Notes: generated by a model not told the origin, from the letters alone. A stretch of DNA of 64,000 nt from Acanthosoma haemorrhoidale (GCA_930367205.1 OV884014.1:110559138-110623137); one strand, 5' to 3'. Shown: positions 33,820 through 46,900, counted from the stretch's first letter. Numbers and translations are program-made.

Positions 33820-34137
33820 CTATGAAGGGAAGGATTTATAGAGTATGAAAATAAGAATAGGATTGTACTTTAATTGTAATTCCTTAGACCGTAGAGTAAT
33901 TTCGAAATGAACTTGGGTATTGAAGATTAAACTGTAGGCAACTATAATTTTAAAAAATTTCCCAATCTTCTGATCATTATTTTCATAATGTGATCGAAAA
34001 GTAGTAGCATCGTCTTCGTCGGTCGTTGAATCAATTAATTCCAAAATTCTGATTCTCTTCTTAGTGTTTAGCAATCTTGAATTAGTAGTGCTTTCCTCGG
34101 CCGATTCATAAATTCCTCTTCTTTTTCTAATACTCAT
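33820..34137 (-). CDS. Hypothetical ORF, possible first exon, 105 codons
   Basis: Minus-strand ATG (34135-34137) opens a frame that is basic (MSIRKRRGIYES), then Ser/Thr/Glu/Asp-rich (LELIDSTTDEDDATTFRSHY), then hydrophobic to a stop at 33820. The first 65 codons look protein-like and the last 40 like read-through into non-coding DNA, but no strong splice donor was found between them. No family was recognised. Confidence 0.22.
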   Translation of the reverse strand: MSIRKRRGIYESAEESTTNSRLLNTKKRIRILELIDSTTDEDDATTFRSHYENNDQKIGKFFKIIVAYSLIFNTQVHFEITLRSKELQLKYNPILIFILYKSFPS

Positions 34138-34711
34138 GGGTCTTATTACTTCTTGAAGAAAAAATGTCCATATCCCCGGGAAAAAAATTAACTCTTACAG
34201 AACAAATAGACATTATTATCATCTTTTATATAGGTATGTAACAACTGTATGAAATAATATTTATCTAAAACTTTGATTTTCAGCTTCAATAACAACCATA
34301 TTAGTTATCATCATGTTAGTATCAATAGTATGCTCAACGTGCATAACAGATTTGTAAAACAGGACAAACTTTTTAAACTGTATACCCATGGACAAAATAA
34401 GTCAAGACCAGTTAAAAAAGTTGGGTTAAATTAATCTGCTTTTGAGTTTTGACACTCGTTAAGAAAAATATAGCAGTGGAAACGCAATGCCTTCTTGGGT
34501 TGGGATTTGGAAGTAAATTAACCACAGTGAAGATAAAATAAATTTATCTAATCCAAAAGCAAGTCTGTTGGAGGTTCTAAGAGAAAGCAATAAATGGCAA
34601 CAATAAAAAATGAAATTTAAATTTAACTGTCAATTTTGGTCTCGATTACAACTCATCATATGAACCTCACAACAATTTTTAAGACTACCACATTGAAACA
34701 CTAACTCAGCC

Positions 34712-34790
34712 ATTGGTATGAATGAGATCATTTATCACAATTACTTATTGCCCAATGAGGCAGATTGTTATTTTATCACAATAAAGTTAA
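34712..34790 (+). repeat. 3' UTR tail fragment of the Jockey element
   Basis: TATGAATGAG, ATCATTTATCACAATTACTT and GGCAGATTGTTATTTTATC match the last 80 bp of the 3' UTR at 5410-5488, ending at the start of the tail. It is an extremely 5'-truncated copy. Confidence 0.75.
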
Positions 34791-34983
34791 TATGTTCCTA
34801 TAAAACTCAGCCATTACTCCCATAACGGGTAAGTAAATTGATAAGCACCCTAGTTCTCAACCGCTGGAGAAGACAGATCACAGAAATTGGTTGATTGACA
34901 GCATTTGGAAAATTTGTTTCAGTACTAGAACGAAGAAATTTATCCGCATGTAAACCAATCAAATTAAGCAGAAGCTGCAAATA

Positions 34984-35085
34984 TGATAATAGAATTATAT
35001 TTTTTATTAACTTCACTTGATAACATGATAGAACTTGACAACACTGAATCCTTTTGCACTGAATTACCATTTCTAGCTGAAAAAA
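34984..35085 (+). repeat. Chimeric module M, copy 3 (partial)
   Basis: GATAATAGAATTATATTTTT through CACTTGATAACATGATAGAA and CTGAATTACCATTTCTAG matches 3608-3680, with a short insertion before the RT part. It carries the same non-coding/RT junction as copies 1 and 2. Confidence 0.75.
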
Positions 35086-35109
35086 ATAGTTCATTTCAAA
35101 GGTCAATAA

Positions 35110-38100
35110 CAATTGTGTTAAATAATATTTAAATGTTAGGTACGTAATTTAACAAAATAATATACATTATATGTACACTTGCAAGGTTTTTAATAAAGAT
35201 CAATACTAGTTCATTTCATTTTTTGTATAATTTTGATCACCTCACAACCCATATTATTCAAGTTATTCGTTCATTTATGTAAAGAACTTGAAACTAACAG
35301 AAACATATAAGTGTTCTCTCTCGACAAGTAAAGAACGCTGACCTGCACCCGTTGCTTAGTGTGTCGTCAGTTAAATAATCTTGTTTGAGGAGAGTATTTT
35401 AAAAAACTTTATTATGAATAACAATCAAAACACTGGTATATATACAAATATCAATCAATTACAGCACTAGGACATTCTTTGGCTAAGGCTAAAGCACAAG
35501 TGTTTTGTCGAAGGCCCTAGCAGGTAGCAAAGGGTTAGGAGGGGATGTAAAAGAACAAAGGAAAGTGAGACCATATGTCTCAACTGAAGTACATGTTTCA
35601 GCTAACAATTAGTATTATATAACTCTTGCTGTAATTATATGCGGCAGACTAGTTAATCATTTATAGCAAATATAACTTTAATGAAAATGTTGCCTACCTT
35701 CCAAAAAACATCTGTCATTAACTGCCTTGCTAATAGTTCTGATAAATTTACATAAAACTCAAATATCACATTTTATTAAATACTATTTGACAAACAGTAG
35801 TTATTTTGTCTGATTTAATTGTGATCTCATTCAATATGAAATATATAAAGGATTTTAACGATATTTTCATAATCAAGTAATTTTATTTAGCAAGCAATTA
35901 TCAAATAAAACGCATTTTATTTTACATTCAAATTTGATTATTTTGTGTGTGTGATTAATATGCTGTTACATCAGCCTAAGATAGTAATGATACATTTTTC
36001 AAAATCTATCTTAATTAATGGAATCATTTGCAAGTTGTATTATGTAATGTTATTGTATAATGAATATCAACATGTTTGTATCTAGGTGTAGAAGTATTTG
36101 TATCTAGTTATTCACTCTAGCTGCTTTTAAGTGTATTTATCATTTTTTTGTATAGCCGTTTTAAGATACGTTATTTCAACTGATTTTTCAGTTATTAACT
36201 AATAGACCTAAATAATTTTCATTTCTTTTAAATAGCTCTCAAAATCAAGCAACGTTTAAAACCATGCAAGTGCTCTCTGGTTTAGGTAAAGTGAGAACGG
36301 TTCTTAGGATTAAAGTAGAGTAATAACTTTCCTTGAGCGTTAGTTCGAAAGATTATCATTATTTCAAATCGGGGGCTTAAAGACTGGTTTCTCTAATCTT
36401 TTGCAATTGATTTGGTAAGGTTCTGTTCAGTGTTACCTAACAACTTATTTTTGAGTATTTCTTGCATGAGCCTCATTCCATACTCTATTGCATAACAACA
36501 GAAAGATTGTTGAAAACATTAATTTTATATTAAAACGTGATGAGGTCGAAAACTAAAATGATCCTAAATGCTGCAATCATTCAACTGGATTGGTGAGTTG
36601 ACTACTGTAACAAATTTATTTGGAATTCTCAAAATTGTGCTCTATGTCATATTTTAAACTACTGCTTCTTAATCTCTATAGAACCAGTAGATATTTTTCT
36701 AAACGCTATTATTTCATAAAAATTCCAGAAACGTTAAAACAAAAATAAAAATTCTAGCTGATTTCTATAATTTTTTGCCTTATAGACTATTAGCGTCTCT
36801 GTGATCTATTAATTACTACTCCTTACTACCAGCTACGACGACAATAGTTTGATTCCCGGCTCCCACAAGGAATTTTACTATACACAAGAGTACTTTATTA
36901 TAGAAGTAGCAAGTCCAGTCTAGAACATTGGCAGAAGTTATTGATTCTTTGATACCTCATCACAAACTACCATCCAGGACTAAAATTACTCGGGAAGGCC
37001 TCTTGCCCTTTTCAGGTATGTCAGTTTTATCATAAATATTTTATTATTTAATGAGTCAACAAATATATTCCCACACTTCTCTATTTTGTATACATTAGAT
37101 ATTAATAAAAGATGCTAAATAGCACAGCATAATGGAAAAAGAATAATAAAAAAAAATAAGAGCAAACATATAGATTATAATAAGAGCTCTCAATATTGTT
37201 CAATGTCAAATTAAGAACTAGTTGCTTAGTTAATCAATGGTTTTCCAAGTGCTACAATCCATTTTTTTAGTTAGGGATCATTTAGACATATCACATTAAT
37301 AAATGATTTTATATTATTTACGATACTCTGCTGTTCGCAAGAACCTTACAAAATTTTGAGTGCTGTGGACCACATAACCTAACAACAGTAGTCTTTACTA
37401 TAAATAAACTGAAACATCATCATGCTAGTAAAAATATTTTATTTAGCTAATAATAAACATTTAAGGATAACTATAATGGTACATACATAATAAGACTTAT
37501 TTGGCTGATAGCATTCGGTTTAACTGAACTTATTTAATTTCTTATTCTCTTATTCACTTTCCGTCCATGGATCATATCATGAATCAGTTAAAATGCTTGC
37601 TATTTATTTTCTCAATATCATTTTAGCCAAAATGAATTGAGTTTAAAATCGTTCAAGAAAACAAATTATTATTGGAATGAATTTCTCTTCAAGAAAGTAT
37701 ATGAATAATAAGCTAAATTAGAAATGTACATTATCTAATGTTTTTTTTACTGCAACACTTGTTTATTTGTTCATTGAATTTTAAAATATTCAGACATACT
37801 CATGTCAAATAACTTTTGTTGAAATAAATTTTTTTTTTACAAAATTACTTATATAATTTATATTACATTATGAAGATTATCTAATTTATTGTTCTTAGTG
37901 ATCTCTGAAATACTTAATCACTATAGAAAACTTCTCAAACATATGAAAGCGTATTTATGTCTAAGAAAAATAAATGAAAAATATCACTTATAAAAATCTA
38001 AGTTTAAAATTAAAAAAAAAAAAAATCAGTTTAACTATGATATGAACTGATAAATTTCTAATTTTAGAAACATCACCAGAAGTTAATAATTGAAAGATAA

Positions 38101-38700
38101 CGAATGAAATCTTCTAATACTAGATCCTGCCCGAAGCAAGCTGTATCACAGATTAAGCTGTATATACAAATAATCTAAAACTAATAACAGATAAACAAAC
38201 ATTTATATTTATAATTTAAAACATAAATCGAGCATGAAAAACAGAAAAGAAAAGTGACTTTCACCTTGGGGACCAAAAATATTTAAATAATGATGTTTTT
38301 TTGTTTCTTAACCCCTATTGGAATATTTAAAAAAAATGAAATATATACAATAATATAATATAAATTGAGCTGTGAATGCTAAGGGTAATTTTTTCTCTCG
38401 GAAACTAGTACTAGATTCGATTCGATCTTTTGAACCTTTTTAGGAATAATAGTATCCTTTAGGTTATCAATTTGAAAATAGGTCAAAAACATTCAATTTT
38501 GAAAAAAAAAAAAAAATCCCTTAGATCATCAATGTGGAAATGCACGAAAATGAAAATCATTATTTAATTCATATTTTTATAATAGTTACATGTTTAACTT
38601 CCAAGTATCATTGTGTGGACCTCATAAATTATAAGACTAAAACTTTAATGATAAATAAGTTGTTTGCTGATTGAGTGATATATTTTGTACTCATGATTTT
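35110..38700 (+). other. Long AT-rich region without genes
   Basis: No coding potential, array or clear element seen. A tRNA-like B-box (TTTGATTCCCGGC) near 36850 hints at a decayed SINE. Confidence 0.5.
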
Positions 38701-38939
38701 AAATTTCACGGTCAAGATTATTTAATGTAAATGGTTGACAGGCAGCATGATCTGTTTGGAACTGACTTCTTAAAATCAGCAAATATGCACTGCAGTGTCA
38801 TCTGTTGAGAGAAAAGAGAACTAGTTGAAGCAGAGAAAAGTATTTCCATAAATAAATTGGCAAGCAGCGCTATCTCTTAGAAACAATAGGAATTAACCCA
38901 CATGTGGCGCTGGCAATGAGTTCAGTGGAAAAGTGTACA

Positions 38940-39870
38940 TCGTCTGCTGCCATTTGTTTCTTCCACCCTTGTGAGAGGTGATACCTAACGTAACTTTTAG
39001 TTTATTTTAGTCTCAGTGGTAGTTCTATGGGAACGGTACCCGGTTAAATAATTTTTACCGTATTGTGTTCGAAGTATTGAACTTTTGGGAGATGGAGGTG
39101 GAATTAGAGACTTCCAGTAAGCGAACGGCTTCCCCGCCACCATCATTGAACAGTAAAGGGAATTTCACTTCCCCCAAAATTACTGTTAAGGTCCAGAGAC
39201 CTAAAAAGAAGACAAATCCGACTAAGATCGGAATTAAATTTCAGGTACTTGCGAGCGAGGCACCTGAAAGTCCACAACCCGTGGCTCCATTAACAAAGAA
39301 GCCGCCACCTGTAATTGTCTCAGGTGAGACGACTACAATTGTATCTCAAAGGAGCAAATATCACCAAGTGCATCCTCAAGAAGACGAAGGAGGAAGTCAC
39401 TATTTATCCCAAACTCAAGGAGGCAAGAGCGAAAATTTTGGTATAGCTCCAGGCAGGTGGAAAGGAATTGCACACTTTCGCCCCGAGAGGTGGAACCAAA
39501 AATAAGAAATATCTTATTCTTGGGCTGGATATCCAGGAGGATATCAACTTGATCACCACCACCATAATTGATGCGAACCCAGGAGTCGTCGATGTGCGGT
39601 GACTGAGAAAAACGTACCAAACCGGAAGAAAACAAGATATTAGGTCAGTCCTCGTATCAGCAAATGCGTGATCATCAGAGTGGAGACCTTCAAGGAGCAG
39701 GAGGGGGGGTCCTTAATACTACCGTTGCCAGGAGTTCGGCAATACCCGCAATCTCTGTGGCCGGAAAATTAAGTCCGTTCGACCCCATGAAGTGGCTCAG
39801 TGCCCCGCTGACGTCAAACTGCGAGGAGGCACATCCAGCCTCTTACAGAGGCTGCGTGAAGAGGAAGGAT
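38940..39870 (+). pseudogene. Jockey-type ORF1 and 5' UTR, broken
   Basis: From ATG 39092 the frame gives a Lys/Pro-rich N-terminus (MEVELETSSKRTASPPPSLN) and KKPPPVIVSG, the start of the conserved ORF1 RNA-binding region. A frameshift near 39350 moves the homologous sequence (ITKCILKKTKEEV) into another frame, with later stops. A degenerate zinc knuckle (HPASYRGC) is at 39830-39853. The sequence is broken off at 39870 by a T-run. This is a different family from the minus-strand Jockey at 22-24 kb. Confidence 0.7.
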
Positions 39871-39985
39871 CTTTTTTTTTTTCAAAACTTCTTTATTGAT
39901 CAATAAATTTTACAATTTACAAATTTTAGATATACAATTTCTCCAATTTTGCTTCAACTTCCACGCGAAATGGTTACTAAAATGG
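39871..39985 (-). mobile_element. 3' end of a non-LTR element in reverse orientation
   Basis: The T-run at 39871-39882 followed by CAAAACTTCTTTATTGATCA is the reverse complement of the 3' end seen forward at 40858-40891 (TTGATCAATAAAG, GGTTTTGAAA, poly(A)). It extends to the left arm of a hairpin at 39951-39985. Confidence 0.65.
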
Positions 39986-40030
39986 ACAGACACCTCCATT
40001 TTAGTAACCATTTTGCGTGGAAAATGAAGC
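39951..40030. repeat. Near-perfect 35-bp hairpin
   Basis: Arms 39951-39985 and 39996-40030 are reverse complements with three mismatches, separated by 10 bp (ACAGACACCT). It marks the junction between the reversed 3' fragment and forward RT sequence. Confidence 0.92.
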
Positions 40031-40422
40031 AAACTTGCACGAAGTCTCACCGGCTTACGCATTTATAGACTTCCCCCAATCTATCACTGTGTCTAAAGCT
40101 ATTGAGTTACAAGAGTGTACTCAGGCCTACTCTGCTGTATGGTACACCGCTTTTTCGTCATCTGACGTATACGACAGCTCGGCGACTCCAACAATTCCAA
40201 AACGGTATACTGATAAAACTGGTCAGACATACTTCATTCGAGCAGCGGAGAAACAGCGAGCTTCACGAGGTCTTTGATTTGCCTACTGTGGATGAATTCA
40301 TCCAACGTAGACATATCAAATTTTTTGACTCCTTACAGTACTTGGCAAACCCGGTGTTTAACACGATAACCCCCGGTCCATTCCCCTATCGATGGCAGGA
40401 ACGATTTAGTCTTAGGTTCTAG
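40031..40422 (+). pseudogene. C-terminal part of a Jockey-type reverse transcriptase
   Basis: The frame from about 40102 gives YKSVLRPTLLYGTPLFRH, ending at a stop at 40420-40422. YKSVLRPTLLYG is the conserved segment downstream of the RT thumb in the Jockey clade (compare YKVILKPIWTYG in the 4.2 kb element). The rest of ORF2 is missing. The 3' UTR follows to a poly(A) tail at 40880-40891. Confidence 0.8.
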
Positions 40423-40580
40423 TGTTAGGTTTTAGTTTGTAGTTCCTTCATTGTAATCTGAAGGTGAGCCCCATCACCTATTCCTGTACCCAGTGATTCG
40501 TAATTTTAACTTCAAATAGAAAATTGTTATTGTAATTCTACCCTCCTTCGAATGTATACACAGATATGGAGAAATCTGTA

Positions 40581-40845
40581 AATTGAAGGGTTTGCTGCAA
40601 AAAGGAGGTAGCTCCATCCCATAGCTGTTGGGAGTTAGAAACACTTTCCTGTGTCAAAAAAAAACCTCTTTTATTTGGCACAAAAAGGATGCAGCTCCAA
40701 TCGTAATATGTATACACCATAATTGAAAGTAAGCAACAACAATATTTTTACATAACTTAAAATTTGAATTTTTAAACGTTTTGTTTGGTTTCCCAACAAA
40801 TGGAAAAATTGGAGCTACCTCCTTTTTGCAGCAAACCCTTCAATT
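40581..40845. repeat. Perfect 36-bp inverted repeat with a third partial copy
   Basis: 40581-40616 (AATTGAAGGGTTTGCTGCAA, then AAAGGAGGTAGCTCCA) is the exact reverse complement of 40810-40845. The arms are 193 bp apart. A related direct copy, CAAAAAGGATGCAGCTCCAA, lies between them at 40681-40700. Confidence 0.95.
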
Positions 40846-40985
40846 GTAAAACTTTTGATCAATAAAGTGGTTTTGAAATAAAAAAAAAAAACCTCCTTGG
40901 TGTTTATTTGTATATATAACATCATTATTACCTCCCAGGCATGCACTTGTGATGATTTAAATAGTTGTGTTATAAATATTAAGAA

Positions 40986-43900
40986 ATGTTTCATAAAGTT
41001 ATAGAGAGTAAGCAGGCTTTATCAAGTTTGCAGCGTTGTTATTTTCCTGACAACATTCCAGAGCAGCATTATGGAAGATATGCTGTACTAACGCTGAGCA
41101 GTGGGAACAAATACTTTGCCAGGGTGTTGGTGAAACCTTACCTACAAGACAATTTTTGTATACTGGACAAAACTATTCAATGTTTACCAAGAGGGAGAGG
41201 GATTTATGATACTCAAACCACATGTCAAGACATATCAATCATCAATCAGGTGAAATGTATCAAAACAGTTCATGTATGTGTGATATTTAAATCTGCCTGG
41301 ATAATAGAGGTGTGGGAAAATAAAAGAAAAGCTCTGACACAAATGATAAAACAAATTTTACAATTATTTGTTCATGTCAGCAACAGTATCATCGATGTTG
41401 AGAAGTTGGATTTCGTCAATTTAATCGGCCTTCATTCAATTGTTGTCTCTAGTGTTGGAAACATACCAGCCGGTAAGATTATCAATTCCACAAAAATTGT
41501 GATTGACAAAATCACTTGCTATGAAAGGTATTCTCAGCTCGAGGACAGTTCTGTACTCGCCAATTTGTCTGGATTGAACGGCCCTTATGAAAAACTAAAG
41601 CTACTTCTTACGTCAATGGTAAATAGATTAGCCCGGAATACAACTCTCACCCTCACTTCATCTTTAAAAGTAGGTATTTTATAAGTATTTTTTCTTTAAT
41701 TGGTGTATACATGTATACTTTTTTGGCCCCTAATCCCATATATTGATTGTATGTTGCAGTAGTATAGTTATACAAACATTTTTTTTGTCACAGATGAAGT
41801 CAATATTATGTTATAACTAATTATAGTCAGCCTGTATGCTTATTAACATGAAGAGTGTAGTGTCAAATCCTTAGTTTACCAACCCTTTAATTTGTTAAAT
41901 AACAGTGGGTCGTTCCCTAGTTTCTTACTCTTAATACATTGCCATAGAAATAATTTTTTGGGACACTTTTCTTAACTGTAATTCTTTTAAGTTCAGTTTT
42001 CTCAAAAACTTTAGCCTGCTAACCTATTCTTCTGTTATCCATTATAAACAGAACAAATAATTAAGTCAGTCGGTTTCATTCCTTAGGCTTTTTGAGGGCT
42101 GGAGGAGGATTTGGTCAATAGACCTTGGGTCTGTACATCGGCAACCTTTTCTGAAATTCATGTCACAGGAAAGATAGGTTTATTCAAAAATAAAATTATT
42201 CCCAGGGCAGGATTTTAACTTGGCCCATCAGCATGGGAGAGAGTGCTTTAACCTGCAGCCCTTATAAAAGTACTGATAATTATCCTTTTAAAAATAATCC
42301 AGAGATTAAAAAAATTGAGTACTTTTTTTTTTAGTTTAATAATAATACTAAAGACATCTACAACAATACAATCTTTGGAGGGATGTACTGTTCATTAGAA
42401 GGTGATGTGTTGAATTTCACATAACAACTGAATGGAGCGGCGAGCGTTGTTGGATTTTCTTCAAGCTAGCAGGTTTCACGAGGAACCTTTATTTTAATTG
42501 TAAAAAAGATTCATTGCATAATTATTCTACTAGCTACTCATTTTCCACTTCAAGGCTCAATGAACCCTGACGAAAACTATCCTCCTTTTGATCACCTTAT
42601 TTTGAGACCTTCAATCATATTTATATTTTCACTTTCTTCTTGTTGCCACAATCCAATTTATATCTTTGGCTGCGACTTCTATCTGACAATTCCAATTCCA
42701 ATTTTAATTTAAGCTGTTCAATAATAAAGTTCACAGGAAAAAGAAAAAAGTACAAAATTAGTATATACTCATTTTCTAAACATTTTGGATGTGATTTTTT
42801 TTAAATCTCTTAAATAAACTGTTGGTTCTATTAGAATATTCCGTTATTATAACTTTTTTTTCATTAGTAAACTGTTTTAAGTACAATGTATTTTATAAAT
42901 GCTCCTCGAATGTATTTTTCCCTTCTTATATATCATATTAGCCCTATTATAGCACTACATTTTAAAATTGTAAATTATTTTAGATTTTAGTTATTGGCCC
43001 TGACGGCTGTGGTAAAAAAACTTTAATTCATAGGTTAGGATTGGATTTTAAAGCCACAATCTTAACAATAGATGGACCTGAGCTGAGCAGACCACAACCA
43101 GGTGAAACTGAACTTTTATTAAAAGAAAAGTTTGAGCACGCCAAGCTGCTTTGCAAACAAGGTAAAAACATATTTACTATTTTTATCTATAAGTTTCAAA
43201 GTTTTTTTTTTTAAATGACTTTCTTTTATTTTAGGGCCTTGTATCATACTGATACTGAGAATTGATTCATTCTTCTCGAAGCAAGGGCGTATCCATTCAC
43301 AATTTCTGTACCTTCTCGATAAAATCGACCCATCATTGCCATTAGTGGTCATTGGGACCACGTCATCTCCTAATCTATTACACAGATTGATTCGAACTTC
43401 GACAAGATTTCAGTATAGGGTATTCAGTTATAATAATTATTTATCATTTCCATTCTTATGCCAACATAGTCCTAAGTCTAACTAGCTATGAATGAATTTT
43501 AAGGTTTTCATTAGTATACCAAATGAAGAAGAAAGGTACGAGATGCTCAATGATCTGTGTGAAAAAGTCCTTTCTAAAGAAAAGTTAATGGAAATCGTTC
43601 ACAGGACTCACGGCTTTGTGATCGCTGATCTGGATCTACTTGTTAAAAAGGCCAAAAGGAAAATCATCATTGAAAAAAACACTCAATTGACAAGGTGAGC
43701 TTACATAGTATAGTGATCGGGATTCAAGCAGCCTGATGATATGACCATCGTTATATATGCTTCCATGATATGCAATATAAGTTAACCTTCTTACTGGCTG
43801 TTTCTCCAGCATTATGAATTTTTTTTCCTCCAATTGTAATTCTCCTGTTCAATTAGTCACCTCTTATAAAGGACAGTTATCAGGATAAATTGACACCCTT

Positions 43901-46900
43901 GGGGAATGAATGGGCATAAAGATTACCAAATTGTACAATAATATTATTTTACTATCAATATTAATGAAATAATCTCTTTTTAGTAAACTCAACAATTTGT
44001 TCTTTTAGAAATAACTTTATTAAATGCCTTTTATTTTTTTTGAATATGAGCTATTTATATAAAATTGTACAATTATAAATATAATTTAAATGATATATTT
44101 TAGTTTCAGTGAAGACGAGCTATTTAACGCCCTTAATGAAACAGTCTACCTAATTGAACCAAGTTCAGTGAGGGGAGAACTCGGTGTTGTTAGGTCACAG
44201 AAGCTAGATATCAACGGGCTTGGAGGACTTGTGCAGATTAAGAATAAACTAACCCAATCCATACAATGGCCTCTGCTGTATCCGGAAGCCCTCAAGCGAT
44301 TCAATATCAAAAAACCTTGTGGTAATTTTTTGTTACCAAGAGACTCAATTTTCAACTTTTGGCTTATATTGAAGTTGCTTATTTTTTTTTTTGTTATTTA
44401 TAATATTCAAATACATTGGTTAATCTTATGATATGAACATTATCTCTCTGCAGAGTAGCATTACATGGTGTTTAGCAATCGAATTTGAAATAAGTAACAG
44501 TGAACATAGGACTAGTAAAAGTATTCAGCTCCTTTGTTCATTGCAGTTATTTCAAATAGTACACTGACTATCTATGTATTATTCAAATATTTGTTATTTC
44601 GATATATTTTATTTATATATTTTTTCATATAATTTAAAAACTTTATATTTAACTTTAACGTTAACTCAAGGTTCTGTTAATAAATTCATAGGAAACTTCT
44701 GGCAAAAGGAATAATGGTTTTATTTACACACATTGAATATATAAAAATTGATGTACAAATAAATTACATACGTAATAAAAGAATACTGTTTAGATTAAAT
44801 TTACGTATTTTACTGGCCAGTGTATCTTTGTGTATCTGGCGCGTCCTTTCTTCTCTTGCCGGGTGAAAGTGATGCACCACAAGGCCGTAGTGTCTCGCTA
44901 CCTGGGCTTCCTTCTCTGCCTGGTCCTGATGAAAGAGAGAGTCCTTTCGTCCTCTGGCGGTTCATTTATATCGCATCTCTCCGCTGCCTTACTGATATTT
45001 CAACTGGTTATTTAATGCCAGTTGTTTCGGATATTTATACATTGCTTAATTTACATAGTTTATAAAATAAATGTTTATATTAATTATGATATTATTTTTA
45101 TTATAAATATTAATAATTAATATGACAACAATAAAACTTTCATAGGCATGAACCACAGATCGTTATTATGTTCTTCAACGCTCGCTATTTCCGAGTTTAT
45201 TTAAACAAACACCATTAAAAATCATCATATTAAAATATCATAACAGTATATTCATATTCTGTGAGTTCATTGTTAGATGAGTTTGTAAGGAGATTGGCCT
45301 TGTTTGATGTAATATAGTTGCTAGGTTTTGATCAAGTTTATTAATGGGCAAAGAATGAAAACCTGACCACGCCAGGTCAATCTACCTACAAACTCATCTA
45401 CTCGTGTACATTCTTATGATATGGTAACGAATGACTATGAGTCTAGTGTGAAGTTGGAGCAAAGAACTGACATAACAGCAGGCTGGTTTACAAAACAGGA
45501 CCACACTAAGAGGCTTTAAAATGCAAACGGTTCCCGACATCAAAAATAGAAATACTGCCATTATCTGTGAGACCAAATGGCATAGTTATCACAAACCCAA
45601 GACTATATTTTATGTTTAAAAAATTGAATTGGATCTGGATCTAAAACAAACTGACTGAGGTTCCCACACGACTTGTACATCTGTTCGCACATGTACAAAC
45701 AAACATAATTCGAAACATTACACTTGTACAAGGAACTCGTTTGACATCTTATGTGGATAGGAGCTGATACTAATTAATTCATTAAATTACAAGGAGTTCA
45801 AAACAAAAATACTACGAATATCATTAAATGCTCCCTAGTTCAAAATAGAAGTCAGCTCCACTGAGAGCTAGCTGATGAATGTACTTTGAAACGACTTCCT
45901 AATGCTCATCCTGAAGTGGATACCCAAATTCAATTGAAAATTTACCATCTTAGACTTAAACTGAGGCTACCCTTAGACATTCTTCCGTAATTAAACAAAA
46001 TGTCACTGGTTTCTTTTTAAGGTTGTCTAAAGTGTATTAAATGTTAAAACAAAGAAATATTTTTGATTTTTAACTAATATGTTACAATACCAGGTGTTCT
46101 GCTGTACGGCCCACCGGGCTGCGCTAAGACAAGTCTTGTCCGAGCTCTTGCTAACAGCTCAAACATCACATTTCTTTGTGTCTCTGCTGCCGATCTGTTT
46201 TCACCTTATGTCGGTGATTCAGAAATAACAATTGCCAACCTTTTCCAAAGAGCTAGGGATGCTGCACCTACAATCTTATTTGTTGACGAAATAGGTAATT
46301 ATTTTTTCAATATAAAACATTAAATGATTGTTACAAACATTGAACAATTCAACTACCTTTAACATATCATTTTCTTTATATAGATGCTCTTGTGGGAAGC
46401 CGTGGGGATAAGCAGAAAAGTGCACAGGAAAGAATCCTTTCTACTTTTCTCATTGAAATGGATGGAGTCGGTTACAAAGCTGAAGCTGAATCTAGTTTAA
46501 TGGTTAGTATTGATTTTTATTAGTCTTTTGAAAAATATCTTTATATTATAAGTAGTTATGACTTGAATTAATGTTCAGGACGATAGTGCAATGGAGTGTA
46601 AAGTGATTGTAATCGGTGCTACCAACAGACCAGAATCTGTTGACTCGGCTTTGCTTAGACCTGGAAGAATGGACAGGCTTATTTATGTCCCACCTCCAAC
46701 TCTAGAAGACCGCTTGGACATACTCACAGTTATCACGCAAGGGTATGACCTTTTATTAATTTGTAACAATCTTTAGTCACGCTCATGACAGCTGTTAATC
46801 CGAATTGAAAATAAGTTTGATATGAGAGGAATGTTAGGATATAAATGTTAGGTTGTTTGAATGAGATATATTGGATTTTTGCAAACTATATATTGTTATG

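Noticed and set aside
44820..45065. 81-codon frame in AFG2B intron 5 as an extra exon
   Set aside because: Exons 5 and 6 already join in phase 1 to give the conserved GVLLYGPPG. Inclusion is not supported by splice sites.
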